Shown here: positions 16,683 to 24,634 of the stretch, piece after piece
Layout of the letters: the number at the start of each line of letters is the position of its first letter
Position numbering within the stretch: position 1 is the first letter of the stretch
Source: an uncultured Lachnospiraceae bacterium
GTDB taxonomy: Bacteria; Bacillota; Clostridia; Lachnospirales; Lachnospiraceae
Direction of reading: 5' to 3'
Assembly: GCA_947623805.1 (NCBI GenBank)
Contig: CANQHZ010000030.1
Coordinates: 1 to 40,690, forward strand
DNA: 40,690 nt
Notes under the pieces: model-generated
Told to the model about the DNA's origin: nothing
The model's input: the letters and a program-made list of their open reading frames with translations, nothing else
Database searches by the model: none
Program-made: the position numbers and the translations under genes

Positions 16683-17978
16683 ATGAAACAAATAGCGATA
16701 GTGATATGCAATTATAACGGCGGTATGGACACAGTGCACTGCATAGAGGCGGTCATGAAAAATACATGGAAAGACATTGATATATATGTAGTGGACAATG
16801 CATCTGAGGATAACTCAGTCGCTCTTATAGAGAATTCCTTTGGAGACAAAGTGACTATCTTACATAATGAGGAGAATCTTGGCGGTTCAGGCGGATTTGG
16901 CAGAGGCATGAGGCATGCAGTGGATCAGGGATACGAATACGTGATGCTTCTCGATAATGATGCTTTTATTGATACAGACACTATTGAAAAATTATATGTT
17001 TATATACGCGCTCATAAAGAGATTGGTATCGTAGGCGCTAAAATTATGACCCTGAATGACAGGGAACGTATTTTTGATTTCGCTAAGATGATGCAATGGG
17101 ACAAGTTCTATGACGGTTCCGAGTGGTACGGCAGAATGGACTCTCCTGAAACACAGAAGCCGTTTGAGTGCGATTATGTGGCGGCAACGACAGCGATAGC
17201 GAGACGGGAGGCAATCATTGCTTCCGGCGGGATGGATGAAGCCCATTTTATTTATTACGATGATATAGAAATGTGCCAACGAATCCGCATGAGCGGATAT
17301 AAAGTTGTGTGTCTTGGAACTGCTAAGGCATGGCATCGGAGCAGTCTGTCCCAGAGAAGAACCAACACGTTTGCAGAGTATTATATGACACGCAATCGAT
17401 ACCGTTTTTATGGCAAGTATCTTCCGGAAGAGAGATTAGAAGAGTTCGCAGACTATATTATTGCTCAGGCGTTCCCGTATATGTATGGATCTCATTACAT
17501 GGGCAGGGAAGACGTCTATTTGTCCAATAAGTATATTATTGAGGATTTCATGAACGATGTCCGCGGCAAAGCCAGACCAGGAAGAATACAGACGATAAAA
17601 AGCAATTATAAGGAAAACATTGCAAAGCTGATCAGAGGAAAAAAGAAGATAGGATATTATATAAAAGAGACAGGGAGCGAGGGAACGGCCAGACGGTTTG
17701 TACATCTGGTTGAAGAAATAGACCCTGAGGTTGCTATTGAAAACATAAGTAAAGAAGATGCGGCAGCATATGACATGGTGGTTTGCTTTTGTGGGCATGT
17801 AAAGGATGAATCTGAAAACATTCTGCCGGCAGTTTATATTGATATGCATAATAATATTGTGGATGACTGGAATGCCTATCTTTATTTCCAAAACTATGAT
17901 AATGCGTATAGTTTCTTTAGTCATATTTATAAGCCGGCTATTCTGGAAGGAATAGCAAGAATACGGGAAAAAGTATAA
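16683..17978 (+). CDS. GT2 family glycosyltransferase with an unusual C-terminal domain
   Basis: Residues 2 to about 250 are a GT2 domain of the rhamnosyltransferase/galactofuranosyltransferase type: IAIVICNYNGG, IYVVDNASEDNS, ENLGGSGGFGRGM, VMLLDNDAFI with the metal-binding DND, and FIYYDDIEMCQRI followed by WHRSS. Residues about 320-431 form a separate domain (KIGYYIKETGSEGTARRF, DMVVCFCGH, AVYIDMHNN) that I do not recognise; it lacks the GxGxxG loop of the module. This is the only gene between 3067 and 28109 without the module. The start is the ATG at 16683 with AGAGGAG upstream; a longer frame from 16662 lacks a ribosome site. Confidence 0.83.
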   Translation: MKQIAIVICNYNGGMDTVHCIEAVMKNTWKDIDIYVVDNASEDNSVALIENSFGDKVTILHNEENLGGSGGFGRGMRHAVDQGYEYVMLLDNDAFIDTDTIEKLYVYIRAHKEIGIVGAKIMTLNDRERIFDFAKMMQWDKFYDGSEWYGRMDSPETQKPFECDYVAATTAIARREAIIASGGMDEAHFIYYDDIEMCQRIRMSGYKVVCLGTAKAWHRSSLSQRRTNTFAEYYMTRNRYRFYGKYLPEERLEEFADYIIAQAFPYMYGSHYMGREDVYLSNKYIIEDFMNDVRGKARPGRIQTIKSNYKENIAKLIRGKKKIGYYIKETGSEGTARRFVHLVEEIDPEVAIENISKEDAAAYDMVVCFCGHVKDESENILPAVYIDMHNNIVDDWNAYLYFQNYDNAYSFFSHIYKPAILEGIARIREKV

Positions 17979-18005
17979 TGTTGAGAGTCATTGAGGGAGA
18001 GCAGA

Positions 18006-20294
18006 ATGCTATACAGTTTTGATGTTTTTGATACACTAATTACCAGAACAACAGCGACACCTCAGGGTATTTTCGCTATTGTGGATCATATTCTAAAAAC
18101 GGAATATCCCGAGATTGCGAAAAAAGCAGGACAGGATTTTTGTACGATACGAGTAAATGCAGAGACAACCACATTCAGAGTAAACAACAGTGATATAAAA
18201 GAAGACTGGACATTGGACGATATCTACAGAAGAATGGCTTGGATGACTGCCCTTTCGGATGACGAATTGAAATTTGTCAGACATTTGGAACTACAGGCAG
18301 AAGAGGATAATGTCGTCGCAATTACTGAAAACATCGTGAAAGTAAAGGAACACATAGCAAAGGGTGAGAGGGTAGTCCTGATCTCAGATATGTATCTTCC
18401 GAGTGAGGAAATCCGCAGACTGCTGGTGAAGTGTGATCCGGTGTTTGAGAAGATTCCTATTTATGTATCAGGGGAATGTGGTTATAAAAAATGTACAGGG
18501 AACCTTTACAGGTATGTGAGAAGGCAGGAAAAAGTCCTCTGGGAAGATTGGCTACATATTGGTGATAATAGGCAAAGTGATGTTGAGATGCCACAGTCAC
18601 TGGGAATGAAAGCCATTTATTATCAGTATGAAGCATTGCTTGACTGTGAGCGGGCAATTCTGCAGAACAGAGAACGAGAGGCGGCACTGCAATTATTTAT
18701 CGGGGCTTCCAGAAATGAGCGGCTTCTGCATAGCAGTCATGTGGCTTCCAAATTGGGAAGTTCTTATGGGGCAGCCATTCTTTTTCAGTATACGAACTGG
18801 GTATTGGAACTATGTGGCGAACTTTCAATCAGGAAGCTATACTTTGTCGCAAGGGACGGTTATATTCTCTTAAAAATCGCGGAACTGATAAAAAAGTATT
18901 GCGGAAATTCTTGTGAGTTTAGATATGTATACGGCTCTAGGAAAGCGTGGAGACTGGCCGCTGTTATTTCTGAAGAGTATTATGATCTGGAAGGTTATCT
19001 TAGAAACGAGAAAGATTATGCGCATTTAAGTCTCAGAAAACTTGCAGAGGCTCTGGATATGGAAATTGACACGGTGCGTGTTTGTCTGCGGCTCGATGCC
19101 GATTTTCCGATTGAAGAGGAGTATAATTGTTTTGATGAGGCAAAAGCAAATCCGTATCTTCACATCAATGATAATGCTGCATTGAAAAAGGCCATTGTTG
19201 AGAAAAATAAAGAGAAGAGGCGGCTGCTGGATGGGTATTTGCGGCAGGAATTGGATTTGAATGCGGACAGAATAGGTTTTGTGGAGATTCATGGAGATGG
19301 GGTGACACAGGACTATCTGGGAAAATATATCAGTACTATGTCGGATACAAAAATCAGTTCTTTTTATTATATTTTAGAGAAAAATGTTTCACAGGGTAGG
19401 CACACTTTTTATTCACAACAGAAATTGGAAAAGGATCTGGGAGCAGTTATAGAGGTGCTTACGAGAGCTTTTCATGGCAGGACTGTCGGATATAAGCAGA
19501 CAGAGCGGGGATATGAACCGAAATTTCTTGATGACGAGAATCAATATTTGGAAGAATATGGATATCGATATTATTATGAGTCCGTAGTGCGAACAGTGGA
19601 AGCCTTTCTGTGCGCCATGAATCGGAATCGGTGTAATGTATCGGAATTTCAATACGCGCATGATTACAATGATTACCTTCTGCACAGGGAAGATGGAGTC
19701 ATTTTTGAATATATTTGCGATATGCCAATCACAAACACGATTGACGGAAAAGAGAAACTGCTTGCGTTTGCACCGCGGTATTCAGAAGAAGAGATAGAGG
19801 CGGTCAAGGAGAAGGGATATATATGCAACTGTGGTCTGAGCAATACATTTTCTATGAGACGGTGTACCGAAGAGGAAAAAAGAAGAATTAACCGCAATCA
19901 GGAGATATATAGACAAAACAGACTGCTGAGCGCGCAGGGAGTCGTAAATAAATACAAGGTTAACGCTCTGAAATTGAAAAAAAAGGTTGCATTGTATGGC
20001 GCGGGAAGAGTGGGTAGCAGTTTATATGAGGATCTTATACGGCATACAGATGTTTGCCTGATAGTCTGGGTTGATAAAAAATTTGAATGCAAAACTGGTT
20101 TGAAAGATACTGTCAGCCATTTGACGTCGTATAATTTTGAACAGGTGATCGTCGGTGTAAGAGGGAGAAAGCTGGCGGAAGATATTATTACGGATTTGCT
20201 TACAGCAGGGATAGATGAAGACAAGATATATTGGGAGGAATGGGAATGTATAAATTCTTCTTCGGTGCAGGGCGCGTTGGGAAACAGATCCTAG
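18006..20294 (+). CDS. Large HAD-superfamily protein (COG5610-like) with C-terminal Rossmann module
   Basis: The 762-residue protein starts with a HAD phosphatase-like domain: SFDVFDTLI gives nucleophile D6 and D9, VVLISDMYLP the second motif near residue 124, and HIGDNRQSD near 180-190 the acidic motif. Residues about 225-640 form a second half with LYFVARDGYILLKIA, FVEIHGDGVTQDYLG and many aromatic residues. It is typical of large predicted hydrolases of glycan loci whose substrate is unknown. Residues 659-752 are the module (VALYGAGRVGSSL, VWVDKKFECKTG, LTAGIDEDKIY). The ATG at 18006 is preceded by GAGGGAGA with ideal spacing; a TTG at 17991 is less likely. The end overlaps the next gene by 49 bases. 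Confidence 0.78.
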   Translation: MLYSFDVFDTLITRTTATPQGIFAIVDHILKTEYPEIAKKAGQDFCTIRVNAETTTFRVNNSDIKEDWTLDDIYRRMAWMTALSDDELKFVRHLELQAEEDNVVAITENIVKVKEHIAKGERVVLISDMYLPSEEIRRLLVKCDPVFEKIPIYVSGECGYKKCTGNLYRYVRRQEKVLWEDWLHIGDNRQSDVEMPQSLGMKAIYYQYEALLDCERAILQNREREAALQLFIGASRNERLLHSSHVASKLGSSYGAAILFQYTNWVLELCGELSIRKLYFVARDGYILLKIAELIKKYCGNSCEFRYVYGSRKAWRLAAVISEEYYDLEGYLRNEKDYAHLSLRKLAEALDMEIDTVRVCLRLDADFPIEEEYNCFDEAKANPYLHINDNAALKKAIVEKNKEKRRLLDGYLRQELDLNADRIGFVEIHGDGVTQDYLGKYISTMSDTKISSFYYILEKNVSQGRHTFYSQQKLEKDLGAVIEVLTRAFHGRTVGYKQTERGYEPKFLDDENQYLEEYGYRYYYESVVRTVEAFLCAMNRNRCNVSEFQYAHDYNDYLLHREDGVIFEYICDMPITNTIDGKEKLLAFAPRYSEEEIEAVKEKGYICNCGLSNTFSMRRCTEEEKRRINRNQEIYRQNRLLSAQGVVNKYKVNALKLKKKVALYGAGRVGSSLYEDLIRHTDVCLIVWVDKKFECKTGLKDTVSHLTSYNFEQVIVGVRGRKLAEDIITDLLTAGIDEDKIYWEEWECINSSSVQGALGNRS

Positions 20295-21661
20295 ATATGT
20301 GCAGTGTATTTGAAATTTTACCGGATTATTTCATAGATAATGAGGCGGAACGATGGGGGCAGGAACACTGTGGAATAGAGATTGTATCTTTGGAAAAAGC
20401 CTGCAGTTATGATGACATCACTGTATATATAACGTGCAAGGATTCGGAGTCGGTAAAGCAGCAATTGTTAACAGCAGGAGTGGAAGATAAAAGGATATGG
20501 TATGGAAGGGACTGGCTGAACATTTTTCTATGGGTATGCCATCTTTCCGCAGAGGACTGGGGAGTTGTGTTGAACGACAGAATGTCTGATAATAAAGAGA
20601 AGAGTATCGTTTTTGATCTTTTTAACGGGCTGGTTCTGGGCGGTGTCGAGACGTGGAGCCTGCGAATGGCAGAAAAGCTTCAGATGCGTGGCCACAGGGT
20701 AAAAGTGCTTACCAACGATGTGCAAGAACATTCGGTAGATCCACGTGACATACCGATTATTGAACTTTCATATGCGAGCGCCGGATCCGAAAGGGAAAAA
20801 ATGGCAATGTGCGTTCAGGCTATTCGGGAGTGCGGACCTTGTACGATTGTAGGGAATTTTCCGGAGCGGGCATTTGGGGCGGCGTGTATAGCTAAAAAAA
20901 CATACCCTGAAATGATTAGGCTTGTGGCAGTGATTCATAATGATGAACAGATTTATTACGATATGTATGCAGGCATGGCAGATTTGCTCGATGCTTGCAT
21001 TGTTATCAGTTCAAGAATGCGGGTGAATTTGTGCAGGAAAGGCTTTCCTGTGGAAAAAATACATATGTTACAGTGGGAGATTCCTATAAAAAGTTTGTTT
21101 GCGCACACATACTCGAGACAAACTGAAACCTTAAGATTAGGATATGCCGGACGGGTAGTTGTCTGGCAAAAAAGAATGGATTTAATGCTGCAGGCTGCAC
21201 AGAAACTAAAACAAATGGGATGTGATTTTAAGTTGGAGATTGCAGGTGCGGGGGACTATGAGGAGGAAATGAAGCTTCAGATACAGCAGATGGATTTGCA
21301 GGATTGTGTTGTCATGCTTGGCTATATAGACCGTGACAAGATTGCTGATTTCTGGCAGAGACAGGACATCATGTTAAGCTGTTCCGATTATGAGGGACAC
21401 AGCATTTCACAGGCGGAAGCGATGGCGGAGGGAGCAGTACCAATTATTACAGATGTCTCAGGAGCGAGAGACGATGTGACAGATGGAGAGAATGGTTATG
21501 TAGTACCTGTTGGTGCGATAGATACATTGGTGAGCAGAATTGCATATTTGTATCATGATCGCGATATGCTTGCCCAATTAGGCAAAAATGCATATGAGAC
21601 AATAAAAAGTCGTAAAGACAGTGCTGAGCAGTTTGAATGCATTATTAAGGCTATTGCGTGA
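20246..21661 (+). CDS. Rossmann module + GT4 family glycosyltransferase (second copy)
   Basis: Residues 1-95 are the module (YKFFFGAGRVGKQ, DYFIDNEAERWG, VYITCKDSESV, LLTAGVEDKRI). Residues about 115-465 are a GT4 glycosyltransferase: LVLGGVETWSLRMAEKL is the N-terminal loop, LGYAGRVVVWQKRMD opens the donor domain, and DYEGHSISQAEAMAEG holds E383 and E391 of the E-x7-E motif. Three start codons lie in phase (TTG 20231, ATG 20240, ATG 20246). The GGGAGGA at about 20233-20239 fits the last one. It therefore starts inside the end of the HAD gene. The layout equals that of the GT4 gene at 13915, with the module on the same side. Confidence 0.87.
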   Translation: MYKFFFGAGRVGKQILDMCSVFEILPDYFIDNEAERWGQEHCGIEIVSLEKACSYDDITVYITCKDSESVKQQLLTAGVEDKRIWYGRDWLNIFLWVCHLSAEDWGVVLNDRMSDNKEKSIVFDLFNGLVLGGVETWSLRMAEKLQMRGHRVKVLTNDVQEHSVDPRDIPIIELSYASAGSEREKMAMCVQAIRECGPCTIVGNFPERAFGAACIAKKTYPEMIRLVAVIHNDEQIYYDMYAGMADLLDACIVISSRMRVNLCRKGFPVEKIHMLQWEIPIKSLFAHTYSRQTETLRLGYAGRVVVWQKRMDLMLQAAQKLKQMGCDFKLEIAGAGDYEEEMKLQIQQMDLQDCVVMLGYIDRDKIADFWQRQDIMLSCSDYEGHSISQAEAMAEGAVPIITDVSGARDDVTDGENGYVVPVGAIDTLVSRIAYLYHDRDMLAQLGKNAYETIKSRKDSAEQFECIIKAIA

Positions 21662-21683
21662 GAGCTAACCAAAGGAGGATATG

Positions 21684-23246
21684 ATGGAACAGGTCAATAG
21701 GCAGACTTGGCTGGAGTTTGAGGAACAGGCAGAGGAAAAGCAGGTAATTCTGTTTGGAGCAGGGAATTATGCAAGAAAATATTTTCAAAAGTACTGTGGA
21801 AAGCTGAGGCTTGCTGGTGTGATTGACAATAATCCGCAGAAACAAGGACTTAGACTGGCTCAATGTTTTATGGAAGTATATGCACCGCCGGAATCGGATC
21901 TGTCGATTTCTTCGGTCAGCATATTGGAGCGGTACAGCGATGATAATGTGATAGTTCTGATTGCTAGCAAAAATCATTACGAGGATATGCTTGCTCAGGT
22001 TCATGAATATGGCATCACAAACTGTTATGTGATAGTCCGTATGGAGGAAAATGAGAAGCAGGAGGCGGAGAAAATGCCGATTCTAGAACCAGAGCAACAA
22101 AAGAGGCAGTTTGTTGCGGAATGCTGCAAGAGGTATGACATTTCTCCGAAGAAAGTATTTTTCTATACATATGGAAAATATACGGAACATGGGAAATATA
22201 TTACAGAAGCGCTGTTAAAAATCAGAAGTGACTTGGAAATTGTATGGATGCTTTCAGACCTGACGACAGATGTACCAGATGGAGTACGCAAGGTGTATGC
22301 GGGGAACTGGAGGCAGCATATTTATGAAATGGAGACAGCCCGAGTTTGGATACTTAGTTTGGCAGTACCAGATTTTATAGAGAAGAGGAACGGGCAAGTT
22401 TATATTCAGACTAAGCATTGGGCGAGCATAACATTAAAAAAATTTTATCTGGATGCTGTCAAATCTTTTGCAAGTGTGCCGGAAAAACTGGAAAATTGGG
22501 AGCGTGATGGTCGGCTTATGGATTATGTAATTACAGGCAGTGAGTTTGACACAGCTTCCTGTCGAAGTGGTTTTGGCTTTAAAGGAGAGGCACTGCAATT
22601 CGGTTCTCCACGTTCCGATGCATTATTTCATGAGGTAGAGAACAGAAAAAAAGTATATGATTATTATCATATAAAAAAAGATATCAAGACATTGTTATAT
22701 GCGCCGACATATCGGTTTGACAAGAAAAAGGGTAACAGCTTTCATGCGGCCAGACTAATCGAACTGGATTTTGCCAGAGTTAAGAGGGCTTTGGAAAAGA
22801 GATTCGGAGGAGAATGGTATATTTTGTTCAGACTGCATCCTTCTGTAGCGGATGCTTTTCGTGACGTGGAAAGACCGGATTATGTAGTAAATGTAAGTGA
22901 GTACGAGGACAGTGAAGAACTGGTTGCGGCAGGAGATATTACTATTTCTGATTTTTCCAGTATTATGTTTGAACATGCTTTTGTCAAAAAGCCAGTCTTT
23001 TTGTTTGCAACGGATAGGCGAGAATATTTGCAGAATGAATATGAGCTTCTGCTTGACTATGATTCTCTGCCGTTTCCGATTGCGGAATCCAACGATGAAT
23101 TGGTCCGTAAAATCGAAGAATTTGACTGTCAAAAGTATGAGTGCGCTGTTACAGATTTCCTTGAGCGGTATGGGATCCATGAAGATGGACATGCAAGTGA
23201 CCGGTCGGCGGCATTTATATCAAATCTGATTGGTGGTGACAGATAA
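21684..23246 (+). CDS. Rossmann module + TagF/TagB-like CDP-glycerol glycerophosphotransferase
   Basis: Residues about 18-115 are the module (VILFGAGNYARKY, AGVIDNNPQKQG, VIVLIASKNHYED, YGITNCYVI). Residues about 160-515 match the teichoic acid glycerol/ribitol phosphotransferase family (PF04464): FGSPRSDALF with G307-D312, FRLHPSV with H385, and ISDFSSIMFEHAFVKKPVF followed by TDRREYL. These are the conserved donor-binding segments of TagF/TagB. The enzyme should move polyol phosphate from a CDP-polyol onto the growing glycan at the membrane. The gene at 24635 ends in a TagD-like cytidylyltransferase and probably supplies the donor. AAAGGAGG ends 2 bases before the ATG at 21681 and 5 before the ATG at 21684, so I chose the latter. 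Confidence 0.87.
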   Translation: MEQVNRQTWLEFEEQAEEKQVILFGAGNYARKYFQKYCGKLRLAGVIDNNPQKQGLRLAQCFMEVYAPPESDLSISSVSILERYSDDNVIVLIASKNHYEDMLAQVHEYGITNCYVIVRMEENEKQEAEKMPILEPEQQKRQFVAECCKRYDISPKKVFFYTYGKYTEHGKYITEALLKIRSDLEIVWMLSDLTTDVPDGVRKVYAGNWRQHIYEMETARVWILSLAVPDFIEKRNGQVYIQTKHWASITLKKFYLDAVKSFASVPEKLENWERDGRLMDYVITGSEFDTASCRSGFGFKGEALQFGSPRSDALFHEVENRKKVYDYYHIKKDIKTLLYAPTYRFDKKKGNSFHAARLIELDFARVKRALEKRFGGEWYILFRLHPSVADAFRDVERPDYVVNVSEYEDSEELVAAGDITISDFSSIMFEHAFVKKPVFLFATDRREYLQNEYELLLDYDSLPFPIAESNDELVRKIEEFDCQKYECAVTDFLERYGIHEDGHASDRSAAFISNLIGGDR

Positions 23247-23265
23247 ATCGGTAAGGAGAGGGAGT

Positions 23266-24603
23266 ATGACAAAGATAACGGTAATCATGCCGTCGTTAAA
23301 TGTGGTGAAATATATAAGACACTGTATGGAAAGTGTACTGTCACAGACGTTGAAAGAGATGGAGATTCTATGTATCGATGCGGGTTCCACGGACGGAACA
23401 TTGGAGTTATTGGAGCAATATGCGGAAAGCGATGGCAGGATTAAAGTGATTCATTCTGACAGGCGCAGCTATGGCTATCAGTTGAACTTGGGAATCGGTA
23501 TGGCTTCAGGCGAATATGTAGCGGTGGTGGAAACCGATGACATGATCACGCCGGAGATGTTCGAGACTTTGTATGAAGAAGCAGTAAAGGCAGATGCGGA
23601 TTATGTTAAAGGCTCTGCGGAACTTTTCATGGAAGTTTCTAAAGATATATGCCTAAAAATACCTGCGGTACCGGTATTTCAGGATCGCAGTATGTATCAT
23701 AGGCTTTTGTGTCCGAAAGAAATGCCGGAATTGGTAGTATGCGATTACTATTTGTGGACCGGTATTTATAAAAATGAATTGGTAAAGCAGATTATCCTGA
23801 ACGAGACACCAGGAGCTGCCTATCAGGATGCGGGATTTATGTTTCAGGCGTATGCGAAAGCGGAGCGGGCAGTATATCTCCCAGATGCTTTCTATCTGTA
23901 CCGACAAGATAATATGGAAGCTTCTTCATATGACAAGCGTGCGTTCAGATATTTTGTACAGGAGTATGACTATATGAAACAGTTCCTGTCAGGTTTGTCA
24001 AAGGATTGGTATGAAGCGTATTATACACGAATGCTCAATCACTGCAGACGCAGATTTCAGGTTATGGGGGCAACTGGTAAATTCTGGCAGGATGTTTCAG
24101 ACGATATGGAAGAATTGCGGAGAAGACTGCAATACGCAGTAGATCAGAATATAATTAAAAAAGAACATTTGGATGATGACCAGCGCATCAGATTAAAATT
24201 GTTTTTGGACGGACCACAGGCTGTTTATGGAAGTTATGCGGCGGCTTATTTCTGGGCGGTAGAAAATATATGTGTGATGTGGGAGACGATCAAAGATAAG
24301 AATACAATTATCTTCGGCAGCGGTAAGGCAGGCAAATTTCTTCATGCGCTTATCGCGCACAAATATGAAGGGAATGTGCAATGCTATTGTGATAATCAGG
24401 AAAGATTGTGGGGAGTCGTGCAAGGTATTCCGGTGATTTCGCCTGAAGAAGCGGTGAAACGGTATCCGGAAGCCATATACCTGATTCCAAGTGTAAGATT
24501 TGAGACGGAGATGCGTGCTCAATTAACGCGTCTTGGCATTGCGGAAAAGAATATTTTTACTTATAACGCAGGGACAAGCGATTTGCTGGTATTTCAAATG
24601 TAG
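23266..24603 (+). CDS. GT2 family glycosyltransferase with C-terminal Rossmann module (second copy)
   Basis: Residues 1 to about 230 are a GT2 domain: KITVIMPSLNVV, ILCIDAGSTDGT, SYGYQLNLGI and VETDDMI (DxD-like). Residues 345-437 are the module (TIIFGSGKAGKFL, QCYCDNQERLWG, LTRLGIAEKNIF). It is a paralogue of the gene at 15345 with the same order of parts. A longer frame begins at 23230, inside the end of the previous gene, but AAGGAGAGGGAG directly precedes the ATG at 23266. Two such similar enzymes suggest that the repeat unit contains the same sugar, or the same acceptor context, twice. Confidence 0.87.
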   Translation: MTKITVIMPSLNVVKYIRHCMESVLSQTLKEMEILCIDAGSTDGTLELLEQYAESDGRIKVIHSDRRSYGYQLNLGIGMASGEYVAVVETDDMITPEMFETLYEEAVKADADYVKGSAELFMEVSKDICLKIPAVPVFQDRSMYHRLLCPKEMPELVVCDYYLWTGIYKNELVKQIILNETPGAAYQDAGFMFQAYAKAERAVYLPDAFYLYRQDNMEASSYDKRAFRYFVQEYDYMKQFLSGLSKDWYEAYYTRMLNHCRRRFQVMGATGKFWQDVSDDMEELRRRLQYAVDQNIIKKEHLDDDQRIRLKLFLDGPQAVYGSYAAAYFWAVENICVMWETIKDKNTIIFGSGKAGKFLHALIAHKYEGNVQCYCDNQERLWGVVQGIPVISPEEAVKRYPEAIYLIPSVRFETEMRAQLTRLGIAEKNIFTYNAGTSDLLVFQM

Positions 24604-24634
24604 TATATATAATGCGCGGCAGAGGAGAATTTTT

